A stretch of DNA of 64,000 nucleotides, taken from NCBI RefSeq assembly GCF_016863435.1, contig NZ_BOOW01000041.1, forward strand, positions 62,001 to 126,000, in the 5' to 3' direction. Shown piece after piece: positions 25,902 to 35,277 of this stretch (positions are counted from its first letter, which is position 1; the number at the start of each line of letters is the position of its first letter). Source of the DNA: Sinosporangium siamense (GTDB taxonomy: Bacteria > Actinomycetota > Actinomycetes > Streptosporangiales > Streptosporangiaceae). The position numbers and the translations under genes are program-made. The notes under the pieces are model-generated. The model did no database searches and was not told the DNA's origin. It worked only from the letters and a program-made list of their open reading frames with translations.

Positions 25902-27044
25902 TCAGTGCGGTGTGCGGGTGGCGGCCAGCGCCGCCGCGATCCGCTGCATGTCGGTGTCGTCGGTCGGATCAAGCCCCGTCAGCTGGGCCACCCGGCGCAG
26001 CCGGTAATCCACCGTGTTGGGGTGCACATGAAGCGCCCTGGCCGTCAGTTTGCGGGCCCGGCCGTGCCGCAGATGCGTCTCCAGCGTGGCCAGCAGATCG
26101 GGATGCCCGTCCAGCGGCGCGATGAGCGCGGCCAGCCCTGGGGTGGCCGCCGTCAACCGGGTCAGCTGATATTCCACCAGGATGTCGGCCAGGCGATAGA
26201 GTCCCGGCCCGCGGCCGAACCAGCGGACCACGTCGAGGATCTCCCTGGTCTGCCGCACCTGCTCGGGCACCTCCCCCGGCGCCGCCTGCCCGGCCGCCGC
26301 GGTCACCGCCGTGCGCCCCACCTCCGACAACCTGGCGACGAGCCCCTCGACCTCCTCCCACGACCCCGGCCACGGCACGAGCACCGTGCCGCCCGCCCCG
26401 TCGATGAGCGTCAGCGCGGGCCCCTCGCCGAAGGTGTTCAGCTCCCTGACCATGCGGTGTACGGCGAGAGCCGTGCTCTCCTCCATCGACAACGTCATGA
26501 CCAGGTAACTCGACGCCAGCCTCACTCCGGCCCGGGCCGCCAGCCCTTCCACCGGCTCCCCGCTCATGAGCGCCGACGCCAGCCGGTAGCGCATGTCCTG
26601 GTCCTCGGCGCGCTCATCGGAGTAGGCCGTCACGACCACCTCGGTCACGCGGTGCAGATAGGCCAGCACGAGCTCCGTGCACGCCAGCACATCAGGCAGA
26701 TCCCCCGGCTCGGCCCGCGCCGTCATCATGCGCCAGATCTCGGCGAAGGCCAGATGGTAGACGTCCATCAGCGTGGTGGGCGGCATGCCCTCCTCCGCGC
26801 CCCGCACGGCCATCTCAAGCATGCGCCGCTGCGGCGCCGCCGGCACCTCACGGCGTCTCAGCACCTCGGCGAGAGCGCCCAGGTTGTCCTCCACCACGGC
26901 GGTCAGGTCGAACGGCAGCCACCGGTGCCCGTCGGCCGCCAGGGCCATCCGCTGGGTGACATCGGTGGCGAGCCGGGTGCGCTCTCGCAGCAGCCACCGG
27001 TGCGCGGGGATCCCGCCGATCACCAGGGGGTTGGAATTCGTCAC
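25902..27044 (-). CDS. PucR-type helix-turn-helix regulator
   Basis: A 380-aa regulator. The C-terminus holds the PucR_C HTH (ETHLRHGRARKLTARALHVHPNTVDYRLRRV, split at about residue 335), and the middle holds the GGDEF-like fold usual for CdaR/PucR proteins. The N-terminal ~130 residues are helical (ELVLAYLHRVTEVVVTAYSDERAEDQ). The GTG start at 27044 has CGAGG upstream. Such proteins activate purine, sugar-acid or amino-acid catabolic genes. The 302-bp gap upstream is filled by direct repeats rather than a target gene, so its regulon is unknown. Confidence 0.9.
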   Translation of the reverse strand: MTNSNPLVIGGIPAHRWLLRERTRLATDVTQRMALAADGHRWLPFDLTAVVEDNLGALAEVLRRREVPAAPQRRMLEMAVRGAEEGMPPTTLMDVYHLAFAEIWRMMTARAEPGDLPDVLACTELVLAYLHRVTEVVVTAYSDERAEDQDMRYRLASALMSGEPVEGLAARAGVRLASSYLVMTLSMEESTALAVHRMVRELNTFGEGPALTLIDGAGGTVLVPWPGSWEEVEGLVARLSEVGRTAVTAAAGQAAPGEVPEQVRQTREILDVVRWFGRGPGLYRLADILVEYQLTRLTAATPGLAALIAPLDGHPDLLATLETHLRHGRARKLTARALHVHPNTVDYRLRRVAQLTGLDPTDDTDMQRIAAALAATRTPH

Positions 27045-27178
27045 GGCAACCTCGGATTGATTGTGCGGGTTCTCCGCTGGATTCCCAGGTCAGACGATCC
27101 AATCATGCTGCTTGCGGCGGGTGCCAGGCTCGGATTGCAGGTTATTGGACCCCGGAGATCCACACGCGATCGTTGCCC

Positions 27179-27329
27179 GGCGGCAGCCGCACGGCAGAGC
27201 ACAACTCGCGCCGGCGCCCGGGACGCGGGCGGGTCGGAGCTTTGCCGTACCGCACGCACAACTCGCGCCGGCGCCCCGGACGCGGGCAGGGCGCAGGCTT
27301 TTCAGGCGGCAGCCGTACGGCAGAGCACA
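27179..27329. repeat. Interleaved direct repeats in the spacer upstream of the PucR gene
   Basis: Unit A (25 bp, GGCGGCAGCCGYACGGCAGA plus GCACA) occurs at 27179-27203 and 27305-27329 with one mismatch. Unit B (32 bp, starting GCACAACTCGCGCCGG) occurs at 27199-27230 and 27256-27287 with one mismatch. No open frame with family similarity crosses them. Confidence 0.85.
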
Positions 27330-27346
27330 TCTTGGCTTGGGAAAGT

Positions 27347-27940
27347 TCATGGCAGGTCGTCGAGTACGGCTTGCAACATGCGGCGGGACACCCAGGTGAG
27401 CTCCTCCATGTCCGGGCGTGGGCCGATCTCGGCGAGTGCGCCCGCCAGGCGGTCGTAGAGGATGCCCTCGACGCACGCGGTGAGCAGATGGCCGGCGGCG
27501 CGGGCGTGCGGCACCCCAAAAGCGGTCAGCATCGCCGTGACCTGCTCGCGGGCGGCGAGGCCCGCGGCGTGGAGCTCCGCGCGCAGTTCGGGACGGCGGG
27601 CGGCCTCCAAGGTGAGCTCGAAACGCGCGAGTTGCCGTTCGCGGCCCTCGGTGAGCCAGTGGTGCAGCAGCGAGGCGAGGGCCTCGGCCGCGGTGTCGAG
27701 AGTGAGACCGGAAAGGTCGCGGGGTCCGTGCCGCCGTATGTCGGCCAGGTCGAGCTCGCTCAGACGGCGGTAACAGGCGCCGATGAGCGCGGCGCGAGTC
27801 CTGAAGTAGTAAGACGTGCTGCCGACGGCCAGCCCCGCGGCGGCGTCGACCGCCCGGTGGGTGAGACCGCGCAGGCCGTGCGTGGCGACGGTGCCGATGG
27901 CGGCGTCGGCGATGAGAGCGCGGCGATCGGAAATTGACAC
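27347..27940 (-). CDS. TetR-family regulator (monooxygenase locus)
   Basis: A 197-aa repressor. HTH: HRAVDAAAGLAVGSTSYYFRTR at residues ~28-50. The C-terminal domain includes LARFELTLEAARRPELRAEL, as in the TetR subgroup next to FAD-dependent hydroxylases. The GTG start at 27940 abuts the first operator palindrome, which would lie in the promoter and leader. It is divergent from the monooxygenase gene and almost certainly represses it and itself. Confidence 0.93.
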   Translation of the reverse strand: MSISDRRALIADAAIGTVATHGLRGLTHRAVDAAAGLAVGSTSYYFRTRAALIGACYRRLSELDLADIRRHGPRDLSGLTLDTAAEALASLLHHWLTEGRERQLARFELTLEAARRPELRAELHAAGLAAREQVTAMLTAFGVPHARAAGHLLTACVEGILYDRLAGALAEIGPRPDMEELTWVSRRMLQAVLDDLP

Positions 27941-27991
27941 GGCGTCACTCTACAGGTGTAGAGTGACGCCGATTCCTCTACAGATGTAGAG
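27941..27991. promoter_or_regulatory. Two TetR-type operators between repressor and monooxygenase
   Basis: Operator 1 (27941-27970) is a near-perfect 30-bp palindrome with arms GGCGTCACTCTACA and TGTAGAGTGACGCC. Operator 2 (27976-27991) is CTCTACAGATGTAGAG. Both share the CTCTACA-N2-TGTAGAG core; centres are 28 bp apart. Confidence 0.88.
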
Positions 27992-28016
27992 TCCGACTTG
28001 GGGGAGAGTGGGGCAA

Positions 28017-29156
28017 GTGAGCACTCGGCACGCTGTCGTGGCAGGCGGCGGCATCGGAGGTCTGACCGCCGCGATCGCGCTGCACCGGCGCGGGTGGCGG
28101 GTGACGATCTGCGAGCAGGCACCCGAGCTGACCTGGGCGGGCGCCGGCATCGTGCTCGCCCCCAACGCCCTGCACGCGCTGGCGTCGATCGGCCTCGGGC
28201 CCGCCGTCTGGAAGGGCGCCCTGCCGAGCCACCTCGGCCTGCGCCGCCCCGACGGCAGATGGCTCAACCGCTCCGACAACGAAGCCCTGGCCGCGAGGTA
28301 CGGCAGTGCCGCACTGGCCGTGCACCGGGCCACGGTGGTGTCGGCCCTCGTGGAGGCTTTGCCGTACGGCACCGTGTCGCTGGGTGTCACCGTGGAGGAC
28401 GTGGACGACACCGGGGACCACATGACCGTGCACACCTCGGCGGGCACCCTGACCGCGGACGTCGTGGTGGCGGCCGACGGCATCCACAGCGCGCTCAGAC
28501 GGCAATGCTTCCCTACGCACCCGGGCCTGCGCCACTCCGGCGAGGCCGCCTGGCGCTCGGTCGTCCCCGGCGCCGGCCTGCCACCTCTGGCGGCGGCGGA
28601 GACGTGGGGCCGCGGCGAGCGCTTCGGGGTGGTCCCGCTGGCGGACGGCCGGGTTTACATCTACGCGACCATGCTCGCGGCGAAGGGAGAGACACCCGAC
28701 CACATGGCGGAACTGACCCGGCGATTCTCGTCCTGGCACGACCCCATTCCCGCGCTTCTCGAAAGAATCGACCCCGCCACCATCCTTTTTCACGACATGT
28801 GCGACCTAGCCCTCCCCCTCCCCCGGCTCCACCACGGCCGCATCGCCCTCATAGGCGACGCGGCCCACCCGATGACCCCCAACCTCGGCCAAGGCGGCTG
28901 CCAGGCCATCGAGGACGCCGTGGTCCTGGCCCACCACCTGGGCGAGGGCCAGGTGAGGCCATGCCTCACGGCGTATACGAGGGATCGGCACACCCGCACG
29001 GCCAACCTCAGCCGCAGATCACGCCAGATGGGACGCCTGGTCCAGCTCACCCACCCGGCCGCGGCGGGCTTGCGCGACCTCGCCGTACGGCTCACGCCCG
29101 ACACGGTGATGATGCGCGCCATGGACACCGTCCTGACCTGGCGCCCGCCTCGCTGA
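28017..29156 (+). CDS. FAD-dependent monooxygenase (aromatic hydroxylase type)
   Basis: A 379-aa group A flavin monooxygenase of the salicylate/6-hydroxynicotinate hydroxylase type. The Rossmann motif is VVAGGGIGGLTAAIALHRRG at the N-terminus, the DG motif lies in VVVAADGIHSALR, and the GD motif in LIGDAAHPMTPNLGQGGCQA. It would use NAD(P)H and O2 to hydroxylate or epoxidise a small, probably aromatic, molecule. The start is taken as the GTG at 28017, which has GGGGGAG ten bases upstream; a GTG at 28008 sits too close to it. Control by the divergent TetR is strongly suggested by two operators. Confidence 0.93.
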   Translation: MSTRHAVVAGGGIGGLTAAIALHRRGWRVTICEQAPELTWAGAGIVLAPNALHALASIGLGPAVWKGALPSHLGLRRPDGRWLNRSDNEALAARYGSAALAVHRATVVSALVEALPYGTVSLGVTVEDVDDTGDHMTVHTSAGTLTADVVVAADGIHSALRRQCFPTHPGLRHSGEAAWRSVVPGAGLPPLAAAETWGRGERFGVVPLADGRVYIYATMLAAKGETPDHMAELTRRFSSWHDPIPALLERIDPATILFHDMCDLALPLPRLHHGRIALIGDAAHPMTPNLGQGGCQAIEDAVVLAHHLGEGQVRPCLTAYTRDRHTRTANLSRRSRQMGRLVQLTHPAAAGLRDLAVRLTPDTVMMRAMDTVLTWRPPR

Positions 29157-29196
29157 CGGGCTCATGCGGGCGTCCGTCCCTGACCTGGCGCCCGCC
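29132..29196. repeat. 18-bp direct repeat spanning the end of the monooxygenase gene
   Basis: CCTGACCTGGCGCCCGCC at 29132-29149 (last codons of the gene) is repeated exactly at 29179-29196 in the spacer, a trace of a small duplication. Confidence 0.8.
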
Positions 29197-29313
29197 GCAC
29201 CGGTCCGCGCTCTGACGCCACCTGGCGGAATGGAAGCGATCAAGGTGCGCTGACTTTTTGAGCGCGGCGAGCGTGAGGCCGCCTACGCCCTCCAGTGCGC
29301 GAGCACGAGGCGT

Positions 29314-30906
29314 CTAGTAAAGCCGGTCCCAGAACCCGCACTTGTGGCGGGCTGAGAAGTCGATCGGCTGGATGCCGCCCGGTCCCGGCTCGAACGCCTG
29401 CACCGGTTTGGCCTGGTCGCGGAACCTCGGCCAGTGCGGTGTGCCGTGGCCGTTGGGGTTGCCGGTGCGGGCGAAGCGGGTCCAGTAGGCGATTATCTGG
29501 CGCGACATCGTCCGCTGGGCCTCGGTGAGGCGGTCGGCGACTAGGGGGAAGAGGAAGAGCAGGTCGGAGCCGTGGTAGGCACCCCAGGGAAGTTCGGGCA
29601 TCTCCGGACCGAGCGTCGGGACAGTGCGGTCGGCGAACTCAAAGCCGTAAACCGGGGCTCGCTTCGCGGCGATGCGGTCGGCGGTGAGGGTGGGGCAGCT
29701 CCAGACCCGGTCCGTGGCGAGTGTCGACCATGCCACTGCCGGCGACTCATAGTCAGACAACGGATATTGTGCGGTCACCTTGGCGGCATTGTCCCCATAG
29801 GAGTCGGCGACAAGAGAGGCATACTGGGCCGCGTCGATACCGCCCGGGCGGGTGAAGAGCACGAACAGCCGCTCCTCGTCCCGGGTGGTTCCCATCATCA
29901 GCGGCATCCGGTGGAAGCGCCCGGCGGTGAAGGCTCGCTTGGGGTCTTCGGGGAGTACGGCGGTGCCGTAGACGGGGCGGCTCAGCAGCTGGGCGGTGGG
30001 ATCGTCCAGCAATCCGTTGGCCCCGGCCGCAGGGATGGCACGCAGGCAGTCGATCGACTGACACCCGCGGCCGGCCATCAGTTGAGTGGCGATGCCCGCC
30101 GCTTCCTCAGGGGAGGAGAAAAGGGTCGCGCCCTCAGGAGTGCCGGGGTAAAGGCCGTTCTTGGGCCAGTTGACGGTGCAGGTGCCGCTCTGCATGATCG
30201 CCCGGTGGAACAACCCGGCCGCACTTGGTGAGGTGAGCTGGGCGCAGATGCTCAACGCACCCGCCGACTCGCCGAAGACCGTCACGTTGCGCGGGTCACC
30301 GCCGAACGCCCGCGCGTTGCGCTTAACCCAGCGCAGCGCGGCCTGCTGGTCCTCCAGGCCGAAGGCGCCGGAACCGGGCAGATCGGGGTGGCTGAAGGAG
30401 CCGAACACGCCGAGCCGATAGTTCACGGTCACCACGACGACGTCGCCCTGGTTCACCAGCCACGAGGCGTCGTAGAAGTCACCGGACCCGCTGGTGAAGC
30501 CGCCCCCGTGCACCCACACCATGACCGGCAGCGGCCGATTCGTTCGCCTCGGGGTGGTGACATTGAGATAGAGGCAGTCCTCGGACTCGCTTCTGACGCT
30601 GCCGAGCTGGGGGAGCTGGGCGCAGGTGTTGCCGGGCCGGGTGGCGTCGCGCGGCTCGGTCCAGGGGGTCACCGGCTGAGGTGAGCGCCACCGCAGGTCG
30701 CCGACCGGCGGCGCGGCGAAGGGGATGCCCTCGAACAGACGCTTATCGGCGGTCACCGTGCCCCGAACCGGACCGCTGTCGGTGCGTACGACCGAGTCTC
30801 GGCTGGTGACCTCTGCAATTGAGGCATGTAAGGGTATGGCTGAGCCACCGACCATGGCCCAGACCATCGCGAAGACCGCAGCTCTTCGCGCTGTGATCAG
30901 ACGCAC
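29314..30906 (-). CDS. Secreted type-B carboxylesterase 1
   Basis: A 530-aa alpha/beta hydrolase of the carboxylesterase/cholinesterase family. A signal peptide (residues ~1-30, RRAAVFAMVWAMVGGSA) indicates export. The family signatures are EDCLYLNV (109-116), oxyanion loop HGGGF, and nucleophile elbow FGESAGA with Ser214; the histidine lies in GAYHGSDL near residue 440. It would hydrolyse ester substrates outside the cell. The GTG start at 30906 follows AAAGGA. A close paralogue lies immediately upstream on the same strand, about 520 bp away. Confidence 0.92.
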   Translation of the reverse strand: MRLITARRAAVFAMVWAMVGGSAIPLHASIAEVTSRDSVVRTDSGPVRGTVTADKRLFEGIPFAAPPVGDLRWRSPQPVTPWTEPRDATRPGNTCAQLPQLGSVRSESEDCLYLNVTTPRRTNRPLPVMVWVHGGGFTSGSGDFYDASWLVNQGDVVVVTVNYRLGVFGSFSHPDLPGSGAFGLEDQQAALRWVKRNARAFGGDPRNVTVFGESAGALSICAQLTSPSAAGLFHRAIMQSGTCTVNWPKNGLYPGTPEGATLFSSPEEAAGIATQLMAGRGCQSIDCLRAIPAAGANGLLDDPTAQLLSRPVYGTAVLPEDPKRAFTAGRFHRMPLMMGTTRDEERLFVLFTRPGGIDAAQYASLVADSYGDNAAKVTAQYPLSDYESPAVAWSTLATDRVWSCPTLTADRIAAKRAPVYGFEFADRTVPTLGPEMPELPWGAYHGSDLLFLFPLVADRLTEAQRTMSRQIIAYWTRFARTGNPNGHGTPHWPRFRDQAKPVQAFEPGPGGIQPIDFSARHKCGFWDRLY

Positions 30907-31365
30907 CTTGTGATCCTTTCTCAGTGAATGCTTGACATGTGCCGAACACGATGGGATGGCGGCCGATGCCTGGCTCCACCCCGAAGGTGATCTTCTGCCC
31001 CTGACCTTAGAAGACCCGTCCCATCTCCTGCATCCCATTAAAAAAATCTTCTTGAAATCCATCCGACGTGCATTTATCCACTACAGAGATTGGAACGTTC
31101 CACACAAGTCGGAGAATCAGATGAACTACTGGAATTCTCAACGAGACCACTTACACGCTCACCTGCGCCCCCTCCTCCAGCTCGCGGTCAGCGGAGCTAC
31201 TTAGCGCACAAAACCAACATCACCCTATGAAATCCACAATCACCGAGAGAACGTAGCGTATCCAGCCATGTGAAAAGCACGTCGATTGTGCTTTTACAAA
31301 TCGCCAAACGCCCGAGGCCCAGATGTCCCCTGACCCGACCACCGGGGCCACGTCACACAGGCACG
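30907..31365. other. Spacer of lower GC, no gene seen
   Basis: The DNA between the two carboxylesterase genes is visibly poorer in G+C than the coding regions (for example 31020-31150) and has no open frame with family similarity. It must hold the promoter of carboxylesterase 1, but no clear -35/-10 pair stands out. Confidence 0.5.
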
Positions 31366-31417
31366 CGGCCCCGGCCAGGCTCATGCCGTACGGCGAGGGG
31401 CCTTCCTGGCGGGGCCG
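31366..31417 (-). terminator. Hairpin terminator after carboxylesterase 2
   Basis: Arms CGGCCCCGGCCAGG (31366-31379) and CCTGGCGGGGCCG (31405-31417) pair over 13 bp with one bulge. It starts 9 nt after the stop codon, so the two esterase genes are separate transcripts. Confidence 0.75.
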
Positions 31418-31425
31418 GATACGGT

Positions 31426-33033
31426 TCAGGTGAGCCCGTCCCAGAAGGAGCACTGGTGGCGGGAGGCGAAGTTGACCGGGTGGATGCCCTGTAGGCCGGT
31501 GGTGAAAGTCTGGGCGTTGTTTCCGCTGAAGCGGGCCCAGTGGGGGGAGCCGAGGCCGTTGGGGTCGCCGGTGCGGGCGAATCTGGTCCAATATTTCGTG
31601 ACCTGTCGGGAAAGCACGGCCTGTGCCTGGTTCAGGTCTCCGCCGGGGACCGGGAACAGGTAGGGCAGCTCCGAGCCGTGATAGGCGCCCAAGGGGAACC
31701 CGGGTGCCGTTACCCGGGGAAAGAGGTTGGGCGCCTGTCTGTCGGCGAACTCATAGGCATATGTCGGCACATGCTTGGCCACGGAGCGATTGCCACTTAA
31801 GGTGGGGCAGCTCCAGATCCGGTCGGTCATGGCGGACGCCCAGGCCATGCCGGGTGACGGGTAGGCGTGGACCGGGTAACGCTCGGCGACCAGGGGGGCC
31901 TTGTCGCCGAAGGACGTGGCCAGCAGTGAGGTGTAGCGGGCCTCGTCGATGCCGTTGCCGTACATCCAGGACACATAAAGCCGGTGCTCGTCCCGGGTCG
32001 TCCCCATCATGATGGGTACGCGGTGGAACCGCCCGGTGGTGAGTGACACCCCGGGGTGCTCGGGGAGCACGGAGGTTCGGTAGGCGGGCCGGGCGAGGCC
32101 GGGTGCGAGCGGGTCGTTCATGATGGCCGCCACGGGCACCCGGCGCAGGCAGTTCACGGTGGTGCAGCGCTGTGAGGCCATCAACGCCGCCCCAAGATTG
32201 TTGATCTCGTCGACGGGTGCCCACTGGCTGCCCTCGGGGATGCCCGGCTGCAGGCCGCCGCGCGGCCAGCTGATGGTGCAGGCGCCGCTCTGGATGATGG
32301 CCTTGTGGAACAGCCCCATCGCGCCGGGCGAGACGAGTTGCGCGCACGTGCTCATGCCGCCGGCGGACTCGCCGAGGAGGGTGACGTTGCGCGGGTCACC
32401 GCCGAAGGCGGCGGCGTTGCGCCGGACCCACCGCAGGGCGGCCTGCTGGTCCTGAAGGCCGAACGTGCCAGAGCCGGGAAGGCCCTGGTGGCCGAAGTAG
32501 CCGAGCACCCCCACGCGGTAGTTGATGGTCACCACGACGATATCGCCCTGCTCAACAATGCGTGCCGCGTTGTAGTCGCCACCCGAACCGGAGACGAACC
32601 CACCTCCGTGCACCCACACCATGACCGGCTTGGGATGATCGGTCCGGCGCGGGGTGAAGACATTGAGATAGAGGCAGTCCTCCGACTCGCTGCCCTCCGC
32701 TCCCCTAAGCGGCGCCGGCAACTGGGCGCACACGGCTCCGGGTTTGGTGACGTCGCGTGTCTCATGCCACGGTGCGGGGGGCTGGGGGGCACGCCAGCGC
32801 AAATTGCCGACGGGGGGCGCTGCGTAGGGAATGCCCTGGAATCGCCGGTGGGTGCCGGCTACGGTGCCCCGGACCGGGCCGGCGTCGGTGCGCACGACGG
32901 CGCTGACCGCGTCGTCGCCGGAATCGGGTTCGGCGAGGGCAGGTAGGGCTAGCGCGTTCGACGTCGGCACGGCCAACACCGCCGTGCACGCCATTGTGAT
33001 CGCAATGGCGGCTCGTCGTACGTACGTTCGCAC
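31426..33033 (-). CDS. Secreted type-B carboxylesterase 2
   Basis: A 535-aa paralogue of carboxylesterase 1. A signal peptide with a hydrophobic core (AAIAITMACTAVLAVPTSNA) and cleavage near residue 27-33 indicates export. The signature EDCLYLNV is at 118-125, the oxyanion loop is HGGGF, the nucleophile is Ser223 in LGESAGG, and the catalytic histidine is in GAYHGSEL. Conserved disulfide-type cysteines match paralogue 1 (CTTVNCLRRVP versus CQSIDCLRAIP), and both end in a C-[SG]-FWD tail. The GTG start follows GAGAGGAG. Confidence 0.92.
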   Translation of the reverse strand: MRTYVRRAAIAITMACTAVLAVPTSNALALPALAEPDSGDDAVSAVVRTDAGPVRGTVAGTHRRFQGIPYAAPPVGNLRWRAPQPPAPWHETRDVTKPGAVCAQLPAPLRGAEGSESEDCLYLNVFTPRRTDHPKPVMVWVHGGGFVSGSGGDYNAARIVEQGDIVVVTINYRVGVLGYFGHQGLPGSGTFGLQDQQAALRWVRRNAAAFGGDPRNVTLLGESAGGMSTCAQLVSPGAMGLFHKAIIQSGACTISWPRGGLQPGIPEGSQWAPVDEINNLGAALMASQRCTTVNCLRRVPVAAIMNDPLAPGLARPAYRTSVLPEHPGVSLTTGRFHRVPIMMGTTRDEHRLYVSWMYGNGIDEARYTSLLATSFGDKAPLVAERYPVHAYPSPGMAWASAMTDRIWSCPTLSGNRSVAKHVPTYAYEFADRQAPNLFPRVTAPGFPLGAYHGSELPYLFPVPGGDLNQAQAVLSRQVTKYWTRFARTGDPNGLGSPHWARFSGNNAQTFTTGLQGIHPVNFASRHQCSFWDGLT

Positions 33034-33327
33034 CTTGCTCTCCTCTCGCGCTGGCGCCTATCCGGCAACCCTCGCGACAAGGTTCGAACGCCCCACATGT
33101 CCCGTTCATGACACGAGCCAAGAAATATGAGCAAGTTTCGCGAATCCAGATTTATCGTGAAATAAGTGGACCAAGGGTACGCTCTTATACACTTAGCGTC
33201 ACAGCCGAAATCGGGGGATACGACCGCTGCTCCTCCCTCGGGGAGAAGGGCTCCTCCTCCCCCGGCGGGAACCGGGGTGACCATTTGACCGATGTGACGC
33301 CTGAGGCGTTCACACCAGGCTCTGAGC

Positions 33328-33912
33328 ATGAGCATACGCAAGATCGCAAGAGTCCTGACGGTGACAACGGCGTTGGACTCAGCGATGGCGGCCCTGACAG
33401 CCGCGGCGTAGGCGGCCCCGGCCCGCTGCGACAAGGCGGCGCGGCAGAGCAGGCTCGACGCCCTGGTGCGCGGCGGGGGCGTGCCGGGCGCGACACTTGC
33501 CGTCGACCTGCCCGACGGCACCACGCTGCACGAGGTCACCGCGTGGAACGCGACAAGTGCGGGCGCCTCGGGGGCCCTCATCTCGACCCCCGCCGACGTC
33601 AACCGCTTCTTCGCGGCCCTGCTGAACGGCAGGCTCCTGCGCCCCGCCGAACTCTCGGCGATGCGCTCGACCGTGCCCGCCGACCCCGCCCGCATGTGGC
33701 CGGGCGCCCAATCCGGGCTCGGCGTCTACAAAACAGCCCTCCAAGGCTGCAAGGGCGAGTGGTGGGGGCACCGCGGCTCCTTCTTCGGATATCGCACCAT
33801 CTCCGCCACCACTCCCGACGGCAGACAGGCGACAATCGCCCTCAACCAGCACCCCACCCCATCACTCGGCGCAGCCCAGGAACTGATCACCACCACCCTC
33901 TGCGACCTATAA
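33328..33912 (+). pseudogene. Decayed serine hydrolase (D-Ala-D-Ala carboxypeptidase-like)
   Basis: An ATG at 33328 opens a signal-peptide-like segment (MSIRKIARVLTVTTAL) that meets an in-frame TAG at codon 28 (33409-33411). The same frame continues with AAPARCDKAARQSRLDALV and PGATLAVDLPDGTTLHEVTA, the usual start of a secreted beta-lactamase-fold carboxypeptidase. It then jumps directly to the C-terminal part (SAGASGALISTPADVNRFF ... GHRGSFFGYRT). The middle ~200 residues with the SxxK and YxN motifs are absent. So it has a nonsense mutation plus a large in-frame deletion and cannot be an active hydrolase. A 148-codon frame from 33466 could still be translated but would lack the active site. 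The 294-bp spacer before it holds no gene. Confidence 0.85.
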
Positions 33913-33915
33913 CCG

Positions 33916-33951
33916 ATACGGCACGAGCCGAAGAACACGGCTGTGCCGTAT
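33916..33951. terminator. Bidirectional hairpin between the pseudogene and glyA
   Basis: ATACGGCAC-G-AGCCG pairs with CGGCTGTGCCGTAT across a 7-nt loop with one bulged base, centred in the 54-bp gap between converging genes. Confidence 0.75.
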
Positions 33952-33966
33952 GCCGCTCGGGACCGG

Positions 33967-35277
33967 TCACGCCGAGGAGCCGAGCCCGGGGTAGAGCGGG
34001 TGCCTGCGGGCCAGCTTGCGGACCTCGGCGCGGAGCGCCAGGACGGCCGGGTCGTGGGCCGGCGACTCGGCGGGCAGCACCAGGGCGCGGGCGATGATGT
34101 CGGCGACCTCGGCGAACGCCTCGGCCTCGAACCCGCGTGTGGCCAGGGCGGCGGTCCCGATGCGCAGCCCTGAGGTGACCATCGCCGGACGGGGGTCGAA
34201 CGGCACGGCGTTGCGGTTGACCGTGATGTCCACCGCGGCGAGCCGGTCCTCGGCCTGCTTGCCGTTCATGGCCGACGCGGTGAGGTCGACCAGCACCAAA
34301 TGTACGTCGGTGCCGCCGGTGAGCACTTTGATCCCGGCGGCGGCGGTGTCGTCGCATGTGAGCCGGTCGGCGATGATCCGGGCGCCGGTCAGGGTCCGCC
34401 GCTGACGCTCGGCGAACTCCGGCCGGGCCGCCATCAGGAACGCGGCGGCCTTGGCCGCGATCACGTGCTCCAGCGGCCCGCCCTGCTGGCCGGGGAAGAC
34501 CGCGGAGTTGACCTTCTTCGCGAGGTCGGAGTCGTTTGTGAGGATGAACCCGCCGCGCGGGCCACCGAGCGTCTTGTGCGTGGTCGACGTGGTGACGTGC
34601 GCGTGCGGCACCGGTGAGGGATACAGGTCCGCGGCGACAAGCCCCGCGAAATGCGCCATGTCCACCATCAGGAAGGCCCCCACCTCATCGCAGATCGCGC
34701 GGAACCTAGCGAAGTCCAGCTGCCTGCAATAGGCCGACCACCCGGCGATGACGAGCCGAGGCCGGTGCTCGCGGGCAAGCCGGGCCACCTGCTCCATGTC
34801 CACCTGAAGGTCGTGCTCGGTGACCTCGTACGGAACGACCTTGTAGAGCAGCCCCGAGAAGTTGATCCGCATTCCGTGGGTGAGATGCCCGCCGTGGGCG
34901 AGCGACAGGCCGAGGATCGTGTCCCCGGGGTCGATCAGCGCCTGCATGGCGGCCGCGTTGGCCTGCGCGCCGGAGTGCGGCTGCACGTTGGCGAACTTCG
35001 CCCCGAACAGCCCGGTGACGCGCTCGATCGCGAGCCGCTCGATTTCGTCGACGTGCTCGCAGCCGCCGTAGTAGCGGCGCCCGGGATAACCCTCGGCGTA
35101 CTTGTTGGTCAGCACCGAGCCCTGCGCCTCCATCACGCCGAGGGGGGCGTGGTTCTCCGAGGCGATCATTTCCAGGCCCGTCTGCTGGCGGGCGAGCTCG
35201 CGGTCGATGAGCTCGGCCACCTCCGGGTCGAGCTCACGCAGGGAGGCGTTGAGAATCGAGGCGGTTGATTGAATCAT
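33967..35277 (-). CDS. glyA: Serine hydroxymethyltransferase
   Basis: A 436-aa PLP enzyme that interconverts serine and glycine with transfer of a one-carbon unit to tetrahydrofolate. The conserved start segment [27 protein letters not shown], and the Schiff-base lysine Lys235 in [15 protein letters not shown] are all present, so it looks active. The ATG at 35277 follows AAGGAAG. It is upstream of a convergent terminator and shares strand and a 90-bp gap with the M20 gene. Whether this is the main or a second glyA copy cannot be told from the window. Confidence 0.95.
   Translation of the reverse strand: MIQSTASILNASLRELDPEVAELIDRELARQQTGLEMIASENHAPLGVMEAQGSVLTNKYAEGYPGRRYYGGCEHVDEIERLAIERVTGLFGAKFANVQPHSGAQANAAAMQALIDPGDTILGLSLAHGGHLTHGMRINFSGLLYKVVPYEVTEHDLQVDMEQVARLAREHRPRLVIAGWSAYCRQLDFARFRAICDEVGAFLMVDMAHFAGLVAADLYPSPVPHAHVTTSTTHKTLGGPRGGFILTNDSDLAKKVNSAVFPGQQGGPLEHVIAAKAAAFLMAARPEFAERQRRTLTGARIIADRLTCDDTAAAGIKVLTGGTDVHLVLVDLTASAMNGKQAEDRLAAVDITVNRNAVPFDPRPAMVTSGLRIGTAALATRGFEAEAFAEVADIIARALVLPAESPAHDPAVLALRAEVRKLARRHPLYPGLGSSA

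Noticed and set aside
33078-33092. GGTTCGAA tRNA T-loop-like string
   Set aside because: No acceptor stem, anticodon arm or D-arm could be placed around it.
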